Shown here: positions 1-6,244 of the stretch, in pieces
Position numbering within the stretch: the first letter of the stretch is position 1
Layout: each line of letters starts with the position of its first letter
Source of the DNA: Candidatus Aminicenantota bacterium
Lineage (GTDB): Bacteria > Acidobacteriota > Aminicenantia > UBA2199
Reading direction: 5' to 3'
Assembly: GCA_030671465.1 (NCBI GenBank)
Contig: DAOVIP010000078.1
Span: forward strand, 1 to 7,784
Length of the DNA: 7,784 nucleotides
Notes under the pieces: generated by a model
Database searches by the model: none
What the model saw: only the letters and a program-made list of their open reading frames with translations
What the model was told of the DNA's origin: nothing
Program-made: the position numbers and the translations under genes

Positions 1-14
1 ATAGAGGTGGTAAA

Positions 15-491
15 ATGAAATGCAAGTTATACGGTTGGCTTTTCCGGTTTTTTCCCCTGAAAAGATGGCAGGCCTTCTTAATAAAATGCCATTTCAACCA
101 ATGTCCGGACTGCGGGGAAAAAATTGAAACCGATAAAAATATCGAATCCGTGTTCTTCTCTGCCCGGGATTTTCAACAGCAATCGGATTTATGGCCGGAG
201 GTGAAGAGAGAAATTCAACACTCAACCAGGGAACAAAAACCTGTTCGATCCGTACCAAAACGTTTTCCCACATTGAGGTGGCAATGGATTTCAGCGGCAT
301 TGGTATTGATTGGAATGACAATATTGATCCCCCGGCTGTTATTCAAGGGAGACATAGAAATCCGGAAAAGTGATACGGCCAAAAATATCATTGTCAAATC
401 AGTAAAATTCAACAACCGACCGGCCAAAACCTATTTCTTTCAAACCAGCAATCCCAAAAGATTAATCATATGGGTACAAAAAAACAATTAG
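15..491 (+). CDS. Putative membrane anti-sigma factor (zf-HC2/ZAS-like), 158 aa
   Basis: The N-terminal part carries C25-H26 and then the spacing H26-x3-C30-x2-C33 (HFNQCPDC), which is the hallmark of zinc-associated anti-sigma proteins. The usual longer helix before the histidine is shortened. A 'DLWPEVKREI' linker at about 58-67 resembles the linker after the zinc finger in such proteins. One hydrophobic membrane span lies at about 89-109 (WQWISAALVLIGMTILIPRL). About 48 residues would follow outside the cytoplasm, ending in a 'PAKTYFFQT...LIIWVQK' strand pair. In known families the cytoplasmic zinc finger binds an ECF sigma factor and the membrane part senses an envelope signal; that role is inferred here. 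A Shine-Dalgarno GAGGTGG (4-10) supports the ATG at 15. The next gene starts 9 nt after the stop, so the two are surely co-transcribed. The partner sigma gene, if present, lies left of the window. It could instead be a membrane protein with a non-regulatory zinc finger. Confidence 0.72.
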   Translation: MKCKLYGWLFRFFPLKRWQAFLIKCHFNQCPDCGEKIETDKNIESVFFSARDFQQQSDLWPEVKREIQHSTREQKPVRSVPKRFPTLRWQWISAALVLIGMTILIPRLLFKGDIEIRKSDTAKNIIVKSVKFNNRPAKTYFFQTSNPKRLIIWVQKNN

Positions 492-500
492 GAGGCGTTT

Positions 501-1670
501 ATGAAACTACTCAAATTTTTAATCCTGTTGATATTAATTTTGTTTTTAGTGGTCAACTCCCCCCATATACTGGCTAATCCGGACAGTCAGGTTGATTTAC
601 GTCTGTATAAGGGATCTTTTCCGCAAAAATCCATGGACAAAGTCAGTGTGACCACTGACTACTACCTGAAGCCCATGTTTTCCGGAACCATTATTCTGGA
701 TTCAAACCTTAAGGAAGAAAAAGAAGAGATCAAGAAGGTATTCAATCTGCTTGACTTGAAGTTGATCACCCAGGCCAAATGGGGATGGAAACAGGGGAGG
801 AAAACTAAAAAATTTCAGGTTATTACCCTGGATAACCGTGAATTTCTTTTACAATTTTTCCAGCTTGACAAAAATGATAACTTCAAACTGGAAGTAATTG
901 AAAAAACAAAGGAGAAGGCCAAGAAATTATTAGAAGTAGAAATCATTCTTCCCCAGGAGAGAACTTCAATTTTCGGATTTGAAAACTCAGCGGGAAGGCC
1001 CTATTTTATTTCCTTCCAGCGGGGCAAGGACAGGGAAATCACAGGTAAAGAATCCCTGATGGTAGCATCAATCAAGCGTCCTCGACTGATCAAAAAGGTA
1101 CAGCCCAAATATCCCAAGGAAGCCCTGAAAAAGAATATCAGCGGAAAAGTGATTCTGGAATGCACCATGGATATTTATGGGCGGGTAAAAAAACTGGAAG
1201 TAACCGAAGGCCATCCGCTCCTGAGCCAGGCTGCCAAGGAAGCGGTCAAGCAGTGGGTCTATGAACCCTACATATTAAATGAAGAACCACAGGGAGTAAA
1301 ATTCACAGTTCTGATCAAATTCAACCTGGCAGGTAAGAAAAAAAGCAAATCGGATCAATCTTTAAAAAAAATATCAAAGAAAAATGCGAAATTTACCCGG
1401 GAACAGCTGATCAACAATTTAAAAAACAACACCTTTAGCGGAGAGCCCATGGATCTTGAGTTCGAAAATGCAGATCTTAAAAATGTCATACATTTTCTTT
1501 CCAAAATTTCCAACCTGAAAATGACCCTGGATAAAGGAATCACCGGAAAGGTCACCTGCAAATTCAATCAGATTCCCTGGGACAAAGCCCTGGCTTCCTT
1601 TTTACAGGAAAACCGCCTGGAATTGGTACTGGAAAATAACCAATTCAAAATCAGGAAATTGAAAAAATAG
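501..1670 (+). CDS. Exported TonB C-terminal domain protein with a C-terminal STN/PilQ-like domain, 389 aa
   Basis: A very hydrophobic N-terminus (residues 4-19) followed by 'PHILA-NP' looks like a signal peptide cut near A25, or an uncleaved inner-membrane anchor. Residues ~28-190 are a charged region I do not recognise. Residues ~193-277 match the TonB C-terminal fold: 'PKYPKEALKKNISGKV', then 'MDIYGRVKKLEV' and 'AAKEAVKQWVYEPYI'. A lysine/serine-rich linker (~279-298) leads to residues ~315-389, which match the secretin/TonB N-terminal (STN, PilQ N-terminal) domain: 'LEFENADLKNVIHFLSK', 'GKVTCKFNQIPWDKAL', ending 'NNQFKIRK'. TonB domains normally contact outer-membrane receptors and pass on proton-motive force; STN domains normally sit at the start of receptors or secretins. 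No Pro-rich periplasm-spanning region is seen, so classical energy transduction is uncertain. A strong AGGAGG (490-495), overlapping the upstream stop, sets the ATG. It is probably regulated together with the anti-sigma-like gene in front. Confidence 0.85.
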   Translation: MKLLKFLILLILILFLVVNSPHILANPDSQVDLRLYKGSFPQKSMDKVSVTTDYYLKPMFSGTIILDSNLKEEKEEIKKVFNLLDLKLITQAKWGWKQGRKTKKFQVITLDNREFLLQFFQLDKNDNFKLEVIEKTKEKAKKLLEVEIILPQERTSIFGFENSAGRPYFISFQRGKDREITGKESLMVASIKRPRLIKKVQPKYPKEALKKNISGKVILECTMDIYGRVKKLEVTEGHPLLSQAAKEAVKQWVYEPYILNEEPQGVKFTVLIKFNLAGKKKSKSDQSLKKISKKNAKFTREQLINNLKNNTFSGEPMDLEFENADLKNVIHFLSKISNLKMTLDKGITGKVTCKFNQIPWDKALASFLQENRLELVLENNQFKIRKLKK

Positions 1671-1845
1671 GAAATAATATTTCTGTTTCCAAATTCTAAA
1701 TTATTACAAAACCAGGGCAAAGCGGGTGTTGACTTCCAGCTGGGCCACATCAAAAGTTATCCCGAATCAATGAAATCAGCACGGCATACCCAATATGTTT
1801 TGACCGGTTGACTGGGATAATCATTTATGCTATTTTCTTTATATC
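1671..1845. other. 175-nt intergenic spacer between the TonB/STN gene and the protease operon
   Basis: No recognisable gene or RNA gene lies here. The first ~40 nt are AT-rich with a weak inverted repeat (GAAAT-aat-ATTTC at 1671-1683), which is not a convincing intrinsic terminator because it has neither a GC-rich stem nor a T-run. The rest contains the promoter described separately. The frame of the upstream gene stays open after its TAG for 46 codons, to a TGA at 1809-1811, but I see no start signal and no known domain in it. Confidence 0.6.
1808..1836 (+). promoter_or_regulatory. Sigma70-type promoter of the protease-scpAB-hisC operon
   Basis: A -35 box TTGACT (1808-1813, 5/6 to consensus) and a -10 box TATTTT (1831-1836, 4/6) are separated by exactly 17 nt. 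The expected transcription start near 1843 is only about 3 nt before the ATG at 1846, and no Shine-Dalgarno precedes that ATG. This implies a leaderless or nearly leaderless mRNA. The same -35 hexamer and spacing recur in front of the symporter gene, which adds support. Confidence 0.6.
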
Positions 1846-2475
1846 ATGCAACAAATTCTAACTTATGTGATTCAGTTTGCAGTGGTTTTATTTGCCATTT
1901 CCATACATGAAGCTGCTCATGGATGGACGGCCAATTTCTTCGGAGATCCCACTGCCAAACTGCAGGGCAGGGTCACCCTGAATCCGATTGCCCACATCGA
2001 TCTGGTAGGTACCATCATTTTCCCTCTGCTTTTAATCGCCATGGGTGCACCAGTTTTTGGCTGGGCAAAACCGGTGATGGTAAATCCCTATAACCTTAGA
2101 AACCCCAAACGGGATCACATGTTTATCGCCGCTGCCGGACCGGGATCCAATATAATAGCCAGTGTGTCGACCATTATCATCTTTATCATCTTGAAAAGAC
2201 TCAATATCATCACCCTCATGAATCCCGGTATTATTGCCCTGATCCTGTTCTATCTGATTGTCATCAACATTTTTCTGGCTATTTTTAACTTAATACCCAT
2301 CCCCCCCCTGGATGGCAGTGGAATTATCGAGGGATTGTTAAAAGGACAAGCTCTGGAATCTTATCAAAAGATAAAGCCCTTTGGCTTCATCATTCTCATT
2401 GTCATTATTTATGCGGGATTTCTGGATATTCTGGCCAGGCCAATTCTAAATTTCATCATCAATATACTGGCCTGA
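1846..2475 (+). CDS. Site-2 protease family intramembrane metalloprotease (M50), 209 aa
   Basis: A polytopic zinc protease of the short, PDZ-less M50 type. The zinc motif HEAAH (residues 21-25) sits in the first membrane helix with E22 as catalytic base. It is followed by the family motif 'GRVTLNPIAHID' (41-52), by 'FGWAKPVMVNP' (71-81), by 'AAAGPGSN' (95-102), and by the third zinc ligand D156 in 'PIPPLDG' (151-157). About five or six hydrophobic segments span the chain. The catalytic set is complete and the length is normal for this subgroup. Members cut substrates inside the membrane; the substrate here is unknown. This start places the HExxH at the usual distance from the N-terminus, although no ribosome binding site precedes it. 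It is the first gene of an operon with scpA, scpB and hisC. A short M50 gene next to scpAB is a familiar arrangement in several bacterial phyla. Confidence 0.93.
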   Translation: MQQILTYVIQFAVVLFAISIHEAAHGWTANFFGDPTAKLQGRVTLNPIAHIDLVGTIIFPLLLIAMGAPVFGWAKPVMVNPYNLRNPKRDHMFIAAAGPGSNIIASVSTIIIFIILKRLNIITLMNPGIIALILFYLIVINIFLAIFNLIPIPPLDGSGIIEGLLKGQALESYQKIKPFGFIILIVIIYAGFLDILARPILNFIINILA

Positions 2476-2526
2476 AACGAGCCAAATGGATAATGATCCG
2501 GTTGCCCGAAGCAGGATTGAAACCAG

Positions 2527-3255
2527 ATGAACGAAACTGAAATATACCAAGTTCAAACCGAGTCTTTCGAAGGCCCTCTGGATCTACTTCTCTACTTAAT
2601 CCGCAAGAACAAAATGAACATCCTGGATGTAAGAATCTCGGAAATCACCTCCGAATATCTCTATTACCTCCAGAATTGCCAGGGAATCAATCCCAGCCAA
2701 GAGGGGGATTTTCTGATGACCGCTTCCACCCTCATCTATATTAAATCCCGTTCCCTGTTGCCCAGACTAGGAAGCTCGCAAGAAGAGTCACCAGAGGATA
2801 AATTGATTCATACTCTGATCGAATATGACAAAATTCAAAAAATTTCCAAACTGCTCCGGGAAATGGAAAATGACACTCTATTATTCTGGAAAAGAGAGGA
2901 AATCTCCGAACATTTTGAAAATAAGGAATTCGATATCGAAGAAGTGTCCACCTTTCAACTGGCAGAAATTTTCCTCAATGTCATAAAAAAAAGAGAAAAG
3001 GAGGAATACCTATACCTGGAGTCAAAAAATTATTCAATCGAGCACAAGATAGAGGAGATTCTGGCACTGGTGGAAGCCAACCAGTATATGAACTTTTTTG
3101 AATATGCCGAAACTTTGGATTCCATTGAAGAAATCATGGTCAGTTTTTTCGCTTTGCTGGAGATGATCAAACAGCATCTGGTTGTGGTCATCCAAAAAAA
3201 AAATTTTGATACCATTTCGGTCTGGAAAAAAACCTCGGAATCCCAACTGCAATGA
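2527..3255 (+). CDS. scpA: Segregation and condensation protein A (ScpA kleisin), 242 aa
   Basis: ScpA is the kleisin subunit that bridges the heads of the SMC dimer and binds ScpB, acting on the nucleoid in chromosome compaction and segregation. The N-terminal signature is clear: 'FEGPLDLLLYLIRKNKMNIL' (14-33) followed by 'VRISEITSEYL' (35-45) and 'ASTLIYIKSRSLLP' (66-79). A charged, variable middle (~85-170) leads to the C-terminal winged-helix region with 'SIEEIMVSFFALLEMIKQ' (199-216) and 'LVVVIQKKNFDTISV' (218-232). Length is typical. The start is supported by the position of the N-terminal motif; the ribosome site is weak (AGGA at 2514-2517, about 9 nt away). The gene begins 51 nt after the protease gene. 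Its stop overlaps the scpB start in ATGA, which suggests translational coupling and balanced synthesis of the two partners. Confidence 0.96.
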   Translation: MNETEIYQVQTESFEGPLDLLLYLIRKNKMNILDVRISEITSEYLYYLQNCQGINPSQEGDFLMTASTLIYIKSRSLLPRLGSSQEESPEDKLIHTLIEYDKIQKISKLLREMENDTLLFWKREEISEHFENKEFDIEEVSTFQLAEIFLNVIKKREKEEYLYLESKNYSIEHKIEEILALVEANQYMNFFEYAETLDSIEEIMVSFFALLEMIKQHLVVVIQKKNFDTISVWKKTSESQLQ

Positions 3256-3851
3256 CAGAGGACCATCCGTTCAACCTGGATTCAATCGATCAGCAGATCG
3301 CCTTTATTGAGTCCATTCTCTTTGTTTCCAAGGAGCCGGTGGAACCTGAAAAAATGATGAATTACCTGAACTGTAAAAACATCGGGGATTTCGAAAAACT
3401 CATATCCAGAATGGAAGCCGTTTATCTCGATGATGGAAGGGGTATCCTGCTGAAGAGATCCGGCGGAGGTCTTCAACTGGTGACCAAACCGGAGATCCAT
3501 GAGCATTTAAAGGATTTTTTTACCATCAAAACCTCATCAAAATTAACCATTCCCTCCCTGGAAACACTTTCCATAGTTGCTTACCGCCAGCCGGTTACCA
3601 TAGCCGAGATATCGGATTTGCGCAGCGTCAACTCCATCGGACCGGTCAAAAGCCTTTTGCAGAAAAAGCTTATCCGGATCTCTGGCCGGAAAAAGGTTCC
3701 GGGATTGCCCCTGCTGTATTCGACCACCCAGGAATTTTTACTCTATTTCGGTTTGAACGATCTGTCAGAATTGCCTTCGCTCGAGGAATTGACCGAGATG
3801 TTTGAGGAAAAAGAGCAGCCGTCATTGTTTAAAAAAAACAATCAGGAGTGA
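3252..3851 (+). CDS. scpB: Segregation and condensation protein B (ScpB), 199 aa
   Basis: ScpB is a dimeric double winged-helix protein that binds the central part of ScpA in the SMC-ScpAB complex. The first winged helix starts at 'IAFIESILFVSKEPV' (16-30). The second carries the diagnostic stretch 'IPSLETLSIVAYRQPVTIAE' (100-119), then 'GPVKSLLQKKLIRISGRKKV' (130-149) and 'LPLLYSTTQEFLLYFGL' (152-168). Length is usual for the family and the short acidic/basic tail (~175-199) is typical. The ATG overlaps the scpA stop by 4 nt (ATGA) and has no good Shine-Dalgarno of its own, so its translation probably depends on ribosomes finishing scpA. hisC follows after 3 nt. Confidence 0.96.
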   Translation: MTEDHPFNLDSIDQQIAFIESILFVSKEPVEPEKMMNYLNCKNIGDFEKLISRMEAVYLDDGRGILLKRSGGGLQLVTKPEIHEHLKDFFTIKTSSKLTIPSLETLSIVAYRQPVTIAEISDLRSVNSIGPVKSLLQKKLIRISGRKKVPGLPLLYSTTQEFLLYFGLNDLSELPSLEELTEMFEEKEQPSLFKKNNQE

Positions 3852-3854
3852 TGA

Positions 3855-4964
3855 ATGGAAAACTTAATCAATCCCAATATCATTGGCTTGAATCCCTATA
3901 TTCCCGGAATTCCCCTGGAGGAGATCAAGGAAAAATACAATCTGGAGAAAGTGGTCAAGCTGGCCTCAAATGAAAATCCCTTCCCCCTGCCACGAAATGT
4001 CTCCGAGATAATCCAGAAGGAAATCCTCTCTTTAAACCGATACCCGGATTCAGACAGTCACGCGCTTCTGAAGGAAATCGCCCGTTATCATGGTTTGGAT
4101 AAAGAGAATGTCATTGTGGGCAGCGGTTCCGTGGAAATCATCAAGATGATTGTCAGGACCTTTCTGAAACCCGGACAGCGGATTTTATCTTCCCAGAATA
4201 CCTTTGTCATGTTCAAAATATCCACGGTGGAGCAGGCCGGCGATCAGGCCTATGTGGAGGCCGAAATGGATGAGGGATACGGATATGATCTCGATAATAT
4301 GCTCAAGCGGGTGGATGAAACCACCAAAATCATATTTATTGCCAATCCAAACAATCCCACCGGTACCCTGCTCCCCAGGCAAAAACTTCTGGACTTCATT
4401 GAAAAAATTCCCCCGGAAACCTTTGTCATCCTGGATAATGCCTATGAGGAGTATGTATCCAATCCCCAGGATCACCTGAGCGGGATTGATCTGGCCGTAA
4501 ACCGAAAAAATATCATTGTATTAAGAACCTTTTCAAAAATATATGCCCTGGCCGGCCTGAGGATTGGTTATGGCATTTCCAATGAAAAGAGCATCTATTA
4601 CCTGAACCAGATCAGACCTCCCTTCAATGTTACCCGCATGGCCCAGAAAGCCGCCCAGGCCTCTCTGGAAAATGATGACTTCAAACTTCAGTCGGCCCGA
4701 CTGAATCAAAAAAACAAAACCCGGTTATTCAATCAGTTAACCGATATGGGCTTCAGGGTGATTCCCTCGCAAACCAATTTCTTACTGTTTTTTCCGGGAA
4801 AAAACGTCAATGAACTACATCAAAGATTATTAAAGGAGGGAGTCATCATCAGGCCGCTGCAAGCCTTCGGGATACCCGACGGAATTCGACTGACCATCGG
4901 ATTCGAAGAGGACAATGACTTCTTCATTGAAAAACTGAAAAAAGTCCTGCCTGAACTGGATTGA
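3855..4964 (+). CDS. hisC: Histidinol-phosphate aminotransferase-like PLP enzyme (HisC family), 369 aa
   Basis: A fold-type I class II aminotransferase. In the histidine pathway HisC moves the amino group from glutamate to imidazole-acetol phosphate; relatives also act on phenylalanine or tyrosine. Motifs seen: 'KLASNENPFPLP' (35-46), 'NRYPD' (61-65), 'GSGSVEII' (89-96), 'ANPNNPTG' (163-170), D194 (cofactor ring nitrogen) and Y197 in 'DNAYEEY', the PLP-binding lysine K228 in 'TFSKIYALAGLR', phosphate-contacting R236, and R345 ('GIRLTIG') for the substrate carboxylate. Length and all key residues are normal; the common DEAY is DNAY here. A good AGGAG (3844-3848) precedes the ATG, which lies 3 nt after the scpB stop, so the gene is the last of the protease-scpAB operon. 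No other histidine gene is nearby, so the true substrate (histidinol phosphate or an aromatic amino acid) cannot be settled from context. Confidence 0.9.
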   Translation: MENLINPNIIGLNPYIPGIPLEEIKEKYNLEKVVKLASNENPFPLPRNVSEIIQKEILSLNRYPDSDSHALLKEIARYHGLDKENVIVGSGSVEIIKMIVRTFLKPGQRILSSQNTFVMFKISTVEQAGDQAYVEAEMDEGYGYDLDNMLKRVDETTKIIFIANPNNPTGTLLPRQKLLDFIEKIPPETFVILDNAYEEYVSNPQDHLSGIDLAVNRKNIIVLRTFSKIYALAGLRIGYGISNEKSIYYLNQIRPPFNVTRMAQKAAQASLENDDFKLQSARLNQKNKTRLFNQLTDMGFRVIPSQTNFLLFFPGKNVNELHQRLLKEGVIIRPLQAFGIPDGIRLTIGFEEDNDFFIEKLKKVLPELD

Positions 4965-4966
4965 TG

Positions 4967-4997
4967 TCCGGAAATCAGACCCGTTTTAATTGCCGGA
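4967..4997. terminator. Possible hairpin between the convergent hisC and M48 protease genes
   Basis: An imperfect inverted repeat, TCCGGAAAT (4967-4975) against ATTGCCGGA (4989-4997), pairs at 8 of 9 positions around a 13-nt loop. It sits where two operons meet tail to tail, with only 10 nt between the stop codons, and overlaps the end of the - strand gene. No proper T-run follows on either strand, so it is at best a weak or factor-assisted terminator. Confidence 0.25.
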
Positions 4998-6216
4998 TGG
5001 CCTGAATTCGCTCCAGCACCGGCGGGTGGCTGTAGAACAGAAATACCTTCAGGGGATGGGGAGTCAGGTTGGACAGGTTGTCCGCACTCAGTTTTTTCAG
5101 AGCCTGAACAAGGATCTCTCCCTGTTTCGTGGTCTGGACTGCAAATCGATCGGCGATATATTCATATTTCCGGGAAATAACATTGGTAAACACCGACAGC
5201 AGGGTTGAAACCGGAACGTACAAAAATCCGAAAAATATCAGACTGGCATAAACAGACAACTGTTCCATTTTAAAGGCCTCAAACAGAGATTGATTGTTCA
5301 TCAAAAAGGAGAGCAAAAATAGGAGCAGCCCGGTTTCCAGAATGGAAAGAACCATCATTTTGAGAATATGACCGAGCTTATAATGACCCATTTCATGGGC
5401 CAGAACTCCCACAAGTTCATCAGTAGTGTGGTTTTCCACTAGGGTATCAAACAAAACGATACGGCGCGATCGGCCGAAACCGGTAAAAAAGGCATTGGAT
5501 TTGGCTGACCGCTTGGAACCATCCATGGTATAAATCCCCTTCAATTTGAAATCATGATCCCGGGCATACCTCTCGATTTCAGATCTGAGTTCACCCTTTT
5601 CAAGGGGAATGAACTTATTGAACAGCGGCATAATCACCACCGGAGCGATAAAGGTCAGAAAAATCTGAAATAGAGATACGGCTATCCAGACATACAGGGG
5701 GGCCAGGTTGCCGGTCTCCTGAAAAAACCAGAGCACCAGGGCCAACAGGGGCCCGCCGATAACCAAAAGTAATAAAAAACCCTTGACCAGGTCCAGTATA
5801 AAGGTCAGGGACGTGGTTTTATTGAAGCCGTATTTTTCCTCGATCACAAAGGTCGAATAAATCCGGAAGGGTAAATCCAGAATACCCGAGACCAGGATCA
5901 GAAACAAAATATATATCAAACCGGTTAAAATAGATCCGAATTGTAGCTTCCGGACCAGTTGATCAATCACATTAAATCCGCCGGTTAAAATAATGGCCAT
6001 GATAAAAGCTGTGGTGATGGTATTTTGAATCAGGCCGAATACGGTTTTTTCCCGGGTATACTGCTGGGAGCGGAAATACTTTTCCTTGTCATAGAATCCT
6101 TTGAACTCCTCCGGAAGGGCTGGTTCTAAATGATGGACATTCAGCCAGTCGACCCCGGAATCCAGCATGTATTTGACCACCAGGGTGATCAATATTAAAA
6201 TCAGATAGATATTCAT
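4975..6216 (-). CDS. Ste24/CAAX-protease-like M48 membrane metalloprotease, 413 aa
   Basis: A multi-span zinc protease of the M48A type, longer than HtpX (usually under 300 aa) and similar to Ste24/CAAX prenyl protease 1. Zinc ligands H274 and H278 lie in HEMGH with E275 as catalytic base; the third ligand is E352 in 'YEYIADRFA' (351-359). Further family signs are 'LDLPFRIYSTFVIEEKYGFN' (113-132), 'APVVIMPLFNKFIPLE' (191-206), 'SNAFFTGFG' (240-248), and the C-terminal 'YSHPPVLERI' (395-404). Seven or so hydrophobic segments are visible. Eukaryotic relatives trim prenylated proteins. In bacteria, where that substrate is normally absent, a role in membrane protein quality control is usually assumed. 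The ATG at 6216 is the only common start codon after the nearest in-frame stop, yet no Shine-Dalgarno is seen. It lies 28 nt behind the symporter gene, so it is probably the second gene of that transcript. Confidence 0.94.
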   Translation of the reverse strand: MNIYLILILITLVVKYMLDSGVDWLNVHHLEPALPEEFKGFYDKEKYFRSQQYTREKTVFGLIQNTITTAFIMAIILTGGFNVIDQLVRKLQFGSILTGLIYILFLILVSGILDLPFRIYSTFVIEEKYGFNKTTSLTFILDLVKGFLLLLVIGGPLLALVLWFFQETGNLAPLYVWIAVSLFQIFLTFIAPVVIMPLFNKFIPLEKGELRSEIERYARDHDFKLKGIYTMDGSKRSAKSNAFFTGFGRSRRIVLFDTLVENHTTDELVGVLAHEMGHYKLGHILKMMVLSILETGLLLFLLSFLMNNQSLFEAFKMEQLSVYASLIFFGFLYVPVSTLLSVFTNVISRKYEYIADRFAVQTTKQGEILVQALKKLSADNLSNLTPHPLKVFLFYSHPPVLERIQAIRQLKRV

Positions 6217-6244
6217 GGGAATGCAATTTTGCGGTTCAAAGAAG

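Noticed and set aside
1671..1683. GAAAT-aat-ATTTC inverted repeat as a terminator for the TonB/STN gene.
   Set aside because: The stem is five A/T-rich base pairs with no adequate T-run; it is too weak to call.
1716..1811. The 'LGH...Y' pattern in the frame after the TonB/STN stop, considered as the tail of a tyrosine recombinase.
   Set aside because: The spacing from the LGH histidine to a tyrosine does not fit the family, and no upstream catalytic arginine or RHT-type box is present in the available sequence.
3194..3203. A run of ten A's near the 3' end of scpA, considered as a programmed frameshift that could fuse ScpA to ScpB.
   Set aside because: A -1 shift would enter the scpB frame but meets TGA at 3207-3209 at once, so no fusion can form. 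The ATGA overlap already explains coupling.
4185..4479. Open frames on both strands inside hisC.
   Set aside because: The hisC frame carries all aminotransferase motifs through this stretch; the others have no domain signs or start signals of note.
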